5,648 nucleotides of DNA from Lysobacterales bacterium (GTDB lineage Bacteria > Pseudomonadota > Gammaproteobacteria > Xanthomonadales > Xanthomonadaceae): positions 1 through 5,648 of the forward strand of contig JAATFS010000390.1 of NCBI GenBank assembly GCA_015655035.1. Reading direction: 5' to 3'. Position 1 is the first letter of the stretch, and each line of letters begins with the position of its first letter. Positions 1 through 5,475 of this stretch are shown one piece after another. Below the pieces are notes generated by a model. The model was not told the DNA's origin. It made no database searches and saw only the letters and a program-made list of their open reading frames with translations. The translations under genes and the position numbers were made by a program.

Positions 1-387
1 CGCGATCTCGGTGGACCATACGGTCGAGCCCAGGAACGAGGCGCGCACCGCGTCGATCTCACCCTGATCGGCGTTCAGCGCGCGAAAGCGCGTGTTCTCG
101 AACTCGGCCAGCACACGCCGGCCAACACGCCGGAACACCAGCACCTGGGTCTCGCCCAGGGCCGCGCGATCCAGGCCGACGCCGTTGGCGCCCAGCCCCC
201 CGGCAATGGAAGGCTGATACAGATAGCGCGCCAGTATGCCGTCGGCATCGGCCGCAGGCAGGCGTACTTGCAGCTTGCCGCTGGCGGCATCGGCATCGAC
301 CGAGAACAGCCCGGACTGGTGCACCGGCGCAGCCATCGCCATCGACGCAAACGACAGCAGGGAAAACAGCAGAAAACGGAAGTACAT
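1..387 (-). CDS. Secreted zinc-dependent metalloprotease, DUF5117/DUF5118 family, N-terminal part (truncated by window edge)
   Basis: This minus-strand frame is open from an ATG at 387-385 to the window edge and gives 129 residues. Residues 1-19 form a clear signal peptide: one Arg, a Leu/Phe-rich core, and an AMA|A cleavage site near residue 19. The protein is therefore exported to the periplasm or beyond. The mature part has the pattern I know from the start of DUF5117/DUF5118 zinc metalloproteases: SGLF near residue 25, a SGKLQVRLP strand, GGLGANGVGLDR at 63-74, a VLVFRRVGRRVL strand at 82-93, FRAL at 101-104 and AVRASF at 113-118. The catalytic HExxH zinc site lies beyond the window, so activity cannot be judged. 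No strong ribosome-binding site precedes the ATG, but the signal peptide begins exactly there, which supports this start. The gene lies 38 bases behind the receptor stop with no terminator between, so co-transcription is likely. The substrate is unknown; peptide or protein degradation is inferred from the family. Confidence 0.82.
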   Translation of the reverse strand, partial: MYFRFLLFSLLSFASMAMAAPVHQSGLFSVDADAASGKLQVRLPAADADGILARYLYQPSIAGGLGANGVGLDRAALGETQVLVFRRVGRRVLAEFENTRFRALNADQGEIDAVRASFLGSTVWSTEIA

Positions 388-425
388 GCCTGGACCCGCT
401 GATTGAGATTGGCTGGCGCCTGCCA

Positions 426-2798
426 CTACCAACGGTAGTTCACGCTGCCGTACAGGTAACGGCCATTCCAGCTCATCGGCGAAAACAGGCTGTAGATTGC
501 ACCGGTATTGCTGGTGTCGGCGGCGCGGCCGGGGCGCTCGTCCAACACGTTGTCGGCCCCCAATGCAAATGACCACGGACCCAGCACGTAGCGCGCCGAC
601 AGATCCAGCGTCCACTTCGGCCCGAACCGTTCGTCCAGCTGCGCCCCGCTATTGCTGTAGACCTTGTACCAGCCGTAACGATTGAGCGTGCCATGCAGCG
701 ACCAATGCTTGCGGGTGTCGTAGTCGATGCCGAGGTTGAGCTTGGTGCGCGGGTTGGTATCGGCCAGCAGGCCGAACAACTCGCGCCGCTCCACCCGCTG
801 GGTGCTCACGCCCAGCGAATCCAGGATCGCCGGGTTGGGTTTGACCCGGGTCACCTGGTTGTCGTTGTACGACCAGCTCAGGCTGCTGTCGAAGCGATGG
901 CCGTTGGCCAGGTCCAGGCCATACTGGCTGACCAGTTCTACCCCACGGGTACGGGTATCGACCGCGTTGGTGAAGTAGCGCAGGCTGCTGTAATTGGTGC
1001 TCAAGCCATTGTCGGCCAGATAGGCCTGCACCGTGTCCGAACTGATGTCCAGGTTCGAGGACAGGTTGATGCGATCATCGATACGGATGTAGAACGCATC
1101 CAGGCTGAGGTTCCAGCCCGGCAGCGGGTTGAGCACCACGCCGGCGGTGGCACTGCGCGATTTCTCCGGCTTGAGCTGCTCGGCGCCCAGCAGCCGGGAA
1201 ATCTGCGCATCGACCGGGAAGGTGCCGGTTTCCACCAGCACCGTGCCCTGCCCCAGGTCCTGGTATTGGCTGGTGATGCTGGAGTAGTACTGCTGCGCCA
1301 GGGTTGGTGCACGAAAGCCGGTGGACAGCGTGCCGCGCACGGCGACCTTGGGAGTGAAGTCGAAGCGGCCGGACAGCGCACCGGACGTGGTCGCACCGAA
1401 ATCGCTGTAGTCCTCGTGGCGCAGCGCCAGTGAAGCGGAGAAGCGTTCGCTGAGGGACGCCTCCAGATTGAGATATTCGGCCAGGTTGTGACGGCTCCAG
1501 CGGCCTGCGGTCACGCCGTTGAGGCTGCCACCGCTGCCGTATTGGCTGTAGATATCTCCCTGTTTCACCCGATATTCCTGCCGGGTGTATTCCACGCCGG
1601 TGGCCAGCGTCAACGGCCCGGCCAGCCACGACACCGCGAAATCCCGGCTCAGGTCGAGATTGGCCACGTCCTGGACATTGCGGTAGTTCGCACCCTGGTT
1701 GTAGAACGGGGTCCAGCCGTAGTCGGCGTAATAATCGGCATTGACCATGCGATAGCGCTGGTCGTATTCGCTCTGGCCGTGATTGAACGACACGTCGTAG
1801 TACCAACCGCCGGCCAGCGCGCCGCGCACGCCCAGCACCGCCGAGACGTCACGCACGATCGGCAGACCCATCGGCAGGTAGCCGTCCGGGTAGATCTCCT
1901 TGATGTTGTTGGAGGCGTTGGCGGCGCGGAACACCAAAGCGGTTTCGTAGCGCCCGCGTCGGTACAGCGCGTTGCCGTACAGCTCGCCGCTATCGCTGAA
2001 GACGTAGTTGCCGGCCAGCGACACCTTGCGCGAAGCCACGTCCGGATCGCCCCGGCGCGCGGCGTAGCTGCCCCAGGCGGCGCTGCCGACCGCGTTGCTG
2101 CCGTAGTAGCGGCCGGAACGGTTGCTCCAATCGTTGTTCTCCAGCTCGGCGCTCAGGTGCAGCCCGCCATGCTCGCCGAAGGCGATGCCGGCATCGCCGG
2201 CCAACTGCCGGTGCAGGCCGTCGCCTTCGCTGTAGCCGCCGTATTTGTAGCCAGCGCTTCCGCCTTCGTGGCCCTTCTTCAGGATCACGTTGATCACGCC
2301 GCCGATTGCGTCGGAGCCATAGCGTGCCGAGGCGCCGTCACGCAGCACCTCGATCCGGGCGATCGCACTGATCGGGATCGCGTTGAGGTCGGTCGGGTTG
2401 GAGCCACGGCCGATTGCCCCGCCCATGTTGAGCAAGGCACCGGTATGACGGCGCTTGCCGTCCACCAGCACCAGCACCTGATCGGGCGAGAGCCCGCGCA
2501 ACGTGACCGGTCGCACCACTTCGGCGCCGCTGATGGTCACCGGCTGCGGAAAGCTGATCGACGGCACCAACCGCGCCAGCGCCGAGGCGAATTCGGTGGT
2601 ACCGAGGTGCTGCAATTGCTCGGAGGTGATCACATCGATAGGCTGCAGCGAACTGCTCACCGTGCGCTCGGCGCGGGTGCCTGTGACGATCACGGTATCC
2701 AGGGTGCCGGCCCTGTTGTCCGTCGGCGCCGTCTGCTGGGCATGCGCCTGCAGCGACAGCGCGGCGACGGCCGCCCACAGCGAGGTCTTGAGGATCAT
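426..2798 (-). CDS. TonB-dependent outer-membrane receptor
   Basis: This 790-residue protein is a 22-strand-barrel type outer-membrane transporter that takes up a scarce ligand using energy from TonB-ExbB-ExbD. Residues 1-20 are a signal peptide ending AHA|QQ. A TonB-box-like stretch (TLDTVIVTG) lies at 32-40. The plug domain covers about 45-175, with RGLSPDQVLVLVDGKRRH at 101-118 and RIEVLRDGASARYGSDAIGGVINVILK at 148-174 as hallmarks. The rest is alternating aromatic/polar barrel sequence with LNPLPGWNLSLDAFYIRIDDRI and DNVLDERP motifs. It ends in the C-terminal Trp (YRW) expected for BAM recognition. There is no N-terminal secretin/STN domain, so FecA-type sigma signalling is not expected. 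Length is normal for the family. The ATG at 2798 is chosen because the signal peptide starts there, although the Shine-Dalgarno sequence is poor. The ligand cannot be told from sequence; the adjacent secreted protease suggests, only as inference, a peptide or protein-bound nutrient. Confidence 0.95.
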   Translation of the reverse strand: MILKTSLWAAVAALSLQAHAQQTAPTDNRAGTLDTVIVTGTRAERTVSSSLQPIDVITSEQLQHLGTTEFASALARLVPSISFPQPVTISGAEVVRPVTLRGLSPDQVLVLVDGKRRHTGALLNMGGAIGRGSNPTDLNAIPISAIARIEVLRDGASARYGSDAIGGVINVILKKGHEGGSAGYKYGGYSEGDGLHRQLAGDAGIAFGEHGGLHLSAELENNDWSNRSGRYYGSNAVGSAAWGSYAARRGDPDVASRKVSLAGNYVFSDSGELYGNALYRRGRYETALVFRAANASNNIKEIYPDGYLPMGLPIVRDVSAVLGVRGALAGGWYYDVSFNHGQSEYDQRYRMVNADYYADYGWTPFYNQGANYRNVQDVANLDLSRDFAVSWLAGPLTLATGVEYTRQEYRVKQGDIYSQYGSGGSLNGVTAGRWSRHNLAEYLNLEASLSERFSASLALRHEDYSDFGATTSGALSGRFDFTPKVAVRGTLSTGFRAPTLAQQYYSSITSQYQDLGQGTVLVETGTFPVDAQISRLLGAEQLKPEKSRSATAGVVLNPLPGWNLSLDAFYIRIDDRINLSSNLDISSDTVQAYLADNGLSTNYSSLRYFTNAVDTRTRGVELVSQYGLDLANGHRFDSSLSWSYNDNQVTRVKPNPAILDSLGVSTQRVERRELFGLLADTNPRTKLNLGIDYDTRKHWSLHGTLNRYGWYKVYSNSGAQLDERFGPKWTLDLSARYVLGPWSFALGADNVLDERPGRAADTSNTGAIYSLFSPMSWNGRYLYGSVNYRW

Positions 2799-2853
2799 CA
2801 GGTAGCTTCAAGAATGAGGGATGAATCGACCCCAGCCTATTCAGCTACCTGAT
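2797..2853 (-). promoter_or_regulatory. 11-bp inverted repeat spanning the receptor leader and start codon
   Basis: The plus strand reads atcaggtagct at 2797-2807 and its exact reverse complement agctacctgat at 2843-2853, 35 bases apart. The proximal arm includes the first two bases of the receptor start codon and the place where a ribosome-binding site would be. An inner extension is possible (gaat 2812-2815 with attc 2839-2842, then agg 2817-2819 with cct 2836-2838). If transcription starts at or above about 2853, the RNA could fold into a hairpin hiding the start. If it starts lower, the repeat is better read as a DNA operator. Which of these applies is unresolved. Confidence 0.5.
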
Positions 2854-2880
2854 CAAATGAGAATACCCAAATGCCATCAA
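2852..2880 (-). promoter_or_regulatory. Putative promoter of the receptor-protease operon
   Basis: The stretch 2851-2903 is clearly richer in A+T than its surroundings and lies just upstream of the receptor. On the minus strand, TTGATG (2880-2875) and TTTGAT (2857-2852) are separated by 17 bases, a weak but correctly spaced sigma-70 pair. An alternative -10, TATTCT (2865-2860), would place the start at about 2853, but it has no good -35. The location is plausible and the exact boxes are uncertain. Confidence 0.3.
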
Positions 2881-2899
2881 TACATAACTGTTGCTCATC

Positions 2900-2945
2900 A
2901 AAACCCGGCCGCGCGCTATGCCGATGGGATCACCGGCATAGCGCG
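2900..2945 (-). terminator. Probable intrinsic terminator of rlmI
   Basis: A perfect 12-bp stem is formed by cgcgctatgccg (2912-2923) and cggcatagcgcg (2934-2945), with a 10-base loop. It begins 8 bases after the rlmI stop codon. Read on the minus strand, it is followed after a short G/C stretch by four T residues (2903-2900). The position and stem strength fit a rho-independent terminator; the short, displaced T-run makes it imperfect. It would insulate rlmI from the receptor operon on the same strand. Confidence 0.65.
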
Positions 2946-2953
2946 GAGGGGCG

Positions 2954-4123
2954 TCAGTTCACCACGCGGCAGAACACCGCCTTGAGGTAACGCGATTCCT
3001 GCACATGCGCCATGAACGGATGGTCCGGACCGGCGCCGGCCACCTTCAGGATCTGGATGGTGCGACCGGAGAAATACGAAGCGCGCCGCAGCATGTCCAG
3101 GAACTCCTGCTCGGCCACCAGCCCGGTGCACGAGAACGTGGCGAACAGGCCACCGGGCTTGACCACGCCCAGCGCGAGCTTGTTCATGTCCAGGTACTTC
3201 TTCAATGCCGGGATCACCTGCTCACTATCACGGGTCATCTTGGCCGGGTCCAGGATCACCACGTCGTACTGCTCGCCGCGATTGGCGGCATCGCGCAACC
3301 ACGGGAAGATGTCGGCCTGCACGAACTTGGGGCGCACGTTGTTGAGCTTGGCGTTGCCCTTGGCAATGGCGATCACGTCCTGGTCGATATCCACGCCCAG
3401 AACCTCGGCGGCGCCGCGTGCAGCGGCGTACACGGCAAAGCCGCCGGTGTTGCAGCACAGGTCGAGCACGCTCTTGCCTTCGACCTGCTGGCTCAGCCAC
3501 TGCCGGTTCTCGCGCTGGTCGGCGAAGAACCCGGTCTTGTGCGCACCGGCAGGATCGGCACGGAAGCGGATCCCGTACTCGGTGATCACCGACGCCTCGG
3601 TGGTGGTGTTGCCATGGAAATCGAAACTCTCCTGCTTCTGCACATGTTCGTCGGCAAAGCTGTGGAAGCGGCAGCCAGGGAACTGCTCGCGCAACGCTTC
3701 GTAGATCCATTCGCGATGACGGAACATGCCGGCGGCGAAGAACTCCACCACCACCAGGTCGCCATAGCGGTCCACTACCAGTCCGGACAGGCCATCGCCC
3801 TCGGCGTGCACCACGCGCCAGGCATCGGACACCTGGTCCAGCTTTAGCCAGTCGCGGCGCAGCGACACTGCAGCGGCGATCTTGCGCGAGAACCAGCCCG
3901 CATCCACCGGTACCGCCTGGTCGGTCTCCAGGATGCGCACGGCAATACGTGAGTGCCCGTTGTAGAAGCCACGGCCGATCCACTCGCCGTCCACGCCGAC
4001 CACATCGACGATGCTGCCCGGCTTGGGCTTGGCCGTGGGCTTTTCCACCAGCTTCTGAAAGATCCAAGGGTGGCTGGAGCGCCAGGCGTTCTTGAGGCGT
4101 ACGACGGAAGAAGGAATATTCAT
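2954..4123 (-). CDS. rlmI: 23S rRNA m5C methyltransferase, RlmI family (class I SAM-dependent)
   Basis: This 389-residue cytoplasmic enzyme matches the family that methylates C5 of a cytosine in 23S rRNA (C1962 in E. coli numbering), using S-adenosylmethionine. The N-terminal PUA-like RNA-binding domain covers about 1-75 (KNAWRSSHPWIFQK at 11-24). The linker domain has AEGDGLSGLVVDRYGD at 107-122. The Rossmann-fold domain has KTGFFADQR at 196-204, SAM motif I VLDLCCNTGGF at 219-229, the acidic residue in GVDID at 243-247, QADIF at 269-273, LDPAK at 291-295 and the TFSCTG motif at 329-334, whose Cys332 is the likely nucleophile/release cysteine. Length equals that of E. coli RlmI to within a few residues. 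It has DPAK where E. coli has DPPK, as I recall for a related gammaproteobacterial subgroup, so the exact rRNA target is inferred. The ATG at 4123 fits the usual N-terminus. The gene stands alone, divergent from alx. Confidence 0.88.
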   Translation of the reverse strand: MNIPSSVVRLKNAWRSSHPWIFQKLVEKPTAKPKPGSIVDVVGVDGEWIGRGFYNGHSRIAVRILETDQAVPVDAGWFSRKIAAAVSLRRDWLKLDQVSDAWRVVHAEGDGLSGLVVDRYGDLVVVEFFAAGMFRHREWIYEALREQFPGCRFHSFADEHVQKQESFDFHGNTTTEASVITEYGIRFRADPAGAHKTGFFADQRENRQWLSQQVEGKSVLDLCCNTGGFAVYAAARGAAEVLGVDIDQDVIAIAKGNAKLNNVRPKFVQADIFPWLRDAANRGEQYDVVILDPAKMTRDSEQVIPALKKYLDMNKLALGVVKPGGLFATFSCTGLVAEQEFLDMLRRASYFSGRTIQILKVAGAGPDHPFMAHVQESRYLKAVFCRVVN

Positions 4124-4129
4124 CGCCCT

Positions 4130-4135
4130 ATTCTA
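4130..4135 (-). promoter_or_regulatory. Candidate -10 box of rlmI (possible leaderless start)
   Basis: On the minus strand, TAGAAT (5 of 6 matches to TATAAT) ends six bases before the A of the rlmI ATG. That puts the predicted transcription start on the start codon itself. No convincing -35 lies 16-18 bases above it: that position reads G/C-rich and falls within a GGGCGG/CCGCCC inverted repeat (4138-4143/4153-4158). No Shine-Dalgarno sequence is obvious, which fits a leaderless message but does not prove it. Confidence 0.35.
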
Positions 4136-4166
4136 ATGGGCGGCAGCGGCCACCGCCCTGCCCGGT

Positions 4167-4195
4167 TTGACGCCCCGTTGCCCGGGCCGCAGAAT
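4167..4195 (+). promoter_or_regulatory. Sigma-70-type promoter of alx
   Basis: TTGACG (4167-4172, 5/6 to the -35 consensus) and CAGAAT (4190-4195, 4/6 to the -10 consensus) are separated by exactly 17 bases. The predicted start, about 4201-4203, falls directly at the 5' edge of the manganese riboswitch. That independent agreement strengthens the call. GGGCC (4184-4188) and GGCCC (4196-4200) form an inverted repeat that brackets the -10 box. Confidence 0.7.
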
Positions 4196-4202
4196 GGCCC
4201 AC

Positions 4203-4340
4203 AGAAGGGGAGTAGCTCCCAATGTTGTCGCCGTCAATTCGAGCCCGCGCCTGTCCCGGCGGCTCCGGTGCAACGGCAATCGGCCCAAGCCATCCGCGGC
4301 CGGTTGCGAGCAAGACCTTCGCCGCCCAGGCGAAGGCCCG
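4203..4340 (+). ncRNA. yybP-ykoY manganese riboswitch in the alx leader
   Basis: The leader carries both conserved loops of the yybP-ykoY Mn2+ aptamer: GGGGAGTAGC at 4207-4216 and GCAAGACC at 4310-4317. The conserved CGTCAA lies between them at 4232-4237. A closing helix can form between GAAGG (4204-4208) and CCTTC (4316-4320). The variable arm can fold by pairing 4270-4277 with 4299-4307 (one bulged G). In the known structures the two loops meet to bind Mn2+. Immediately behind the aptamer, CCTTCGCC (4316-4323) and GGCGAAGG (4329-4336) form an 8-bp hairpin with a 5-base loop that uses the same bases as the closing helix, so the two exclude each other. The hairpin is followed by C/G-rich sequence rather than a U-tract. 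The gene behind it is alx, the classic partner of this element in proteobacteria. High Mn2+ is expected to raise alx expression (family knowledge). Confidence 0.93.
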
Positions 4341-4341
4341 T

Positions 4342-4423
4342 CACCCGGAATCCACTTGTTTCCGTGTAACCAAAGCCTCAGCCCTGCGGCTTCGATGCGC
4401 TCTTACTGTTAACGGGAAATCTC
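4342..4423 (+). promoter_or_regulatory. Expression platform of the alx leader with competing helices at the ribosome-binding site
   Basis: The likely ribosome-binding site of alx is GGGA (4414-4417), about 7 bases before the ATG at 4424. TTTCCGT (4359-4365) can pair with it and its flanks (4412-4419, one bulged G). The same TTCCG (4360-4364) can instead pair upstream with CGGAA (4346-4350), forming a local hairpin. Another small hairpin, AAGCC/GGCTT, lies at 4373-4377/4388-4392. These alternatives suggest that access to the start codon is what the riboswitch controls. The pairings are read by eye, not by energy calculation. Confidence 0.45.
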
Positions 4424-5380
4424 ATGCAAACGATTGGTAATGTCTGGTTGTGGGGCGCCTTCGCAGTCGTCGTGATCGTCGCGCTGCTGGCCGACCTGGT
4501 GCTGATGCGCCACGGCGGACCGCACAAGGTCACCTTCAGGGAAGCGCTTTGGTGGAGCCTGGGCTGGGTGGCGCTGGCGTTGCTGTTCAACGCCGGGCTG
4601 TGGTGGTACCTGCGTGAAGCCATCGATGTGGCCAGCGGCAATCGTATCGGGCTGGAGTTCCTCACCGGCTATCTGGTGGAGAAATCGCTGGCGGTCGACA
4701 ACATCTTCGTGTTCCTGATGGTGATGGGCTACTTCGCAGTGCCGGAGGAACAGCGCCAGCGCGTGCTGATCATCGGCGTGCTCGGTGCGATTGTGCTGCG
4801 CGCGATCATGATCTTCGCCGGCTCGGTACTGCTGACCCGGTTCCATTGGCTGCTCTACGTGTTCGGCGCATTCCTGCTGCTGACCGGCATCAAGATGTGG
4901 TTCTCCGCCGGGCAGGAGCCGGACCTGGAAGCGAATCCGGTACTGCGCTGGATGCGACGCCATCTGCGGCTGGCGCCGCAGTACGCCGGCAACGCGCTGA
5001 GCGTGGTGCGCGACGGCAAGCGCTGGTTCTCGCCGTTGTTCGTGGTGCTGATCCTGATCGCTGTGACCGACGTGATCTTCGCCGTGGACAGCATCCCGGC
5101 GATCTTCGCGATCACCACCGACCCGTTCATCGTGCTGACCTCCAATGTGTTCGCGGTGCTGGGCCTGCGCGCGATGTTCTTCCTGCTGGCGGGCATGGCC
5201 GATCGCTTCCATCTGCTGCCCTACGGCCTGGCGGTGATCCTGGTATTCATCGGCATCAAGATGATCATCATCGACCTGTACAAGATCCCGGTGCTGGTCT
5301 CGCTGGCGACGGTGGCGGTGGTCCTGGCCGCGACCGTGACCCTGAGCCTGTTGCGCCCGGCCAAGCCGACGCATTATTGA
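4424..5380 (+). CDS. alx: TerC-family manganese exporter Alx
   Basis: This 318-residue integral inner-membrane protein aligns almost end to end with E. coli Alx (321 residues) as I remember it. Alx is a TerC-family protein that moves Mn2+ out of the cell and is induced by manganese and alkaline pH. About nine hydrophobic segments are visible (near 8-27, 40-62, 77-103, 113-135, 140-160, 203-222, 225-257, 265-285 and 288-310). Family signatures are GYLVEKSLAVDNIFVF at 82-97, with the acidic residues Glu86 and Asp92, and TDVIFAVDSIPAIFAITTDPFIVLTSN at 215-241. Residue 213 is Ala where E. coli Alx has Glu (VELSD there, IAVTD here). The long loop at 161-200 is cytoplasmic-like and basic. The ATG at 4424 begins the family N-terminus (WLWGAFAVVV). 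The upstream manganese riboswitch strongly supports a role in manganese homeostasis over tellurite resistance. Confidence 0.93.
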   Translation: MQTIGNVWLWGAFAVVVIVALLADLVLMRHGGPHKVTFREALWWSLGWVALALLFNAGLWWYLREAIDVASGNRIGLEFLTGYLVEKSLAVDNIFVFLMVMGYFAVPEEQRQRVLIIGVLGAIVLRAIMIFAGSVLLTRFHWLLYVFGAFLLLTGIKMWFSAGQEPDLEANPVLRWMRRHLRLAPQYAGNALSVVRDGKRWFSPLFVVLILIAVTDVIFAVDSIPAIFAITTDPFIVLTSNVFAVLGLRAMFFLLAGMADRFHLLPYGLAVILVFIGIKMIIIDLYKIPVLVSLATVAVVLAATVTLSLLRPAKPTHY

Positions 5381-5386
5381 ATCGTC

Positions 5387-5419
5387 GGTGCCGGCGGCGA
5401 TTGTCCCGCTGCCGGCACC
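5387..5419 (+). terminator. Strong hairpin after alx, terminator-like but without a U-tract
   Basis: GGTGCCGGCGGCG (5387-5399) pairs with 5407-5419 over 13 bp, including one G-T pair, around a 7-base loop. It begins 6 bases after the alx stop. The sequence that follows (actgactccc) has no T-run, so efficient intrinsic termination is doubtful. It may protect the alx mRNA end, attenuate read-through into the next gene, or act with Rho. Confidence 0.5.
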
Positions 5420-5475
5420 ACTGACTCCCGGCGGGCTCGCCTTGCAAAGCCCGGCGCCGGCGCCATTGCTTGAGC

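Noticed and set aside
410..425. Imperfect palindrome TGGCTGGCGCCTGCCA in the receptor-protease gap
   Set aside because: It has one mismatch pair and no loop, so it cannot form a useful hairpin. It is probably chance in GC-rich sequence.
1488..2852. 454-codon open frame on the plus strand opposite the receptor gene (also 693-1433)
   Set aside because: The translation is rich in His, Arg, Gln, Ala and Val without recognisable domains, as expected from the antisense of a high-GC coding region. The receptor on the other strand is unmistakable.
2853..2871. Possible Fur box upstream of the receptor (AATGAGAAT resembles half of the consensus)
   Set aside because: Only one half-site resembles the consensus and the other half does not match, so iron control is not supported.
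3005..3847. Plus-strand open frames opposite rlmI
   Set aside because: They are shadows of the RlmI frame with no family motifs; RlmI motifs are complete on the minus strand.
4316..4336. Reading the 8-bp hairpin behind the aptamer as an intrinsic terminator
   Set aside because: The stem is good, but the bases that follow are C/G-rich with no T-run, so it is treated as part of the switching structure.
4167..4440. Small plus-strand open frames across the alx leader (starts near 4167 and 4222)
   Set aside because: They overlap the riboswitch and read Arg/Pro/Ser-rich sequence without a ribosome-binding site. The conserved RNA motifs explain the region better.
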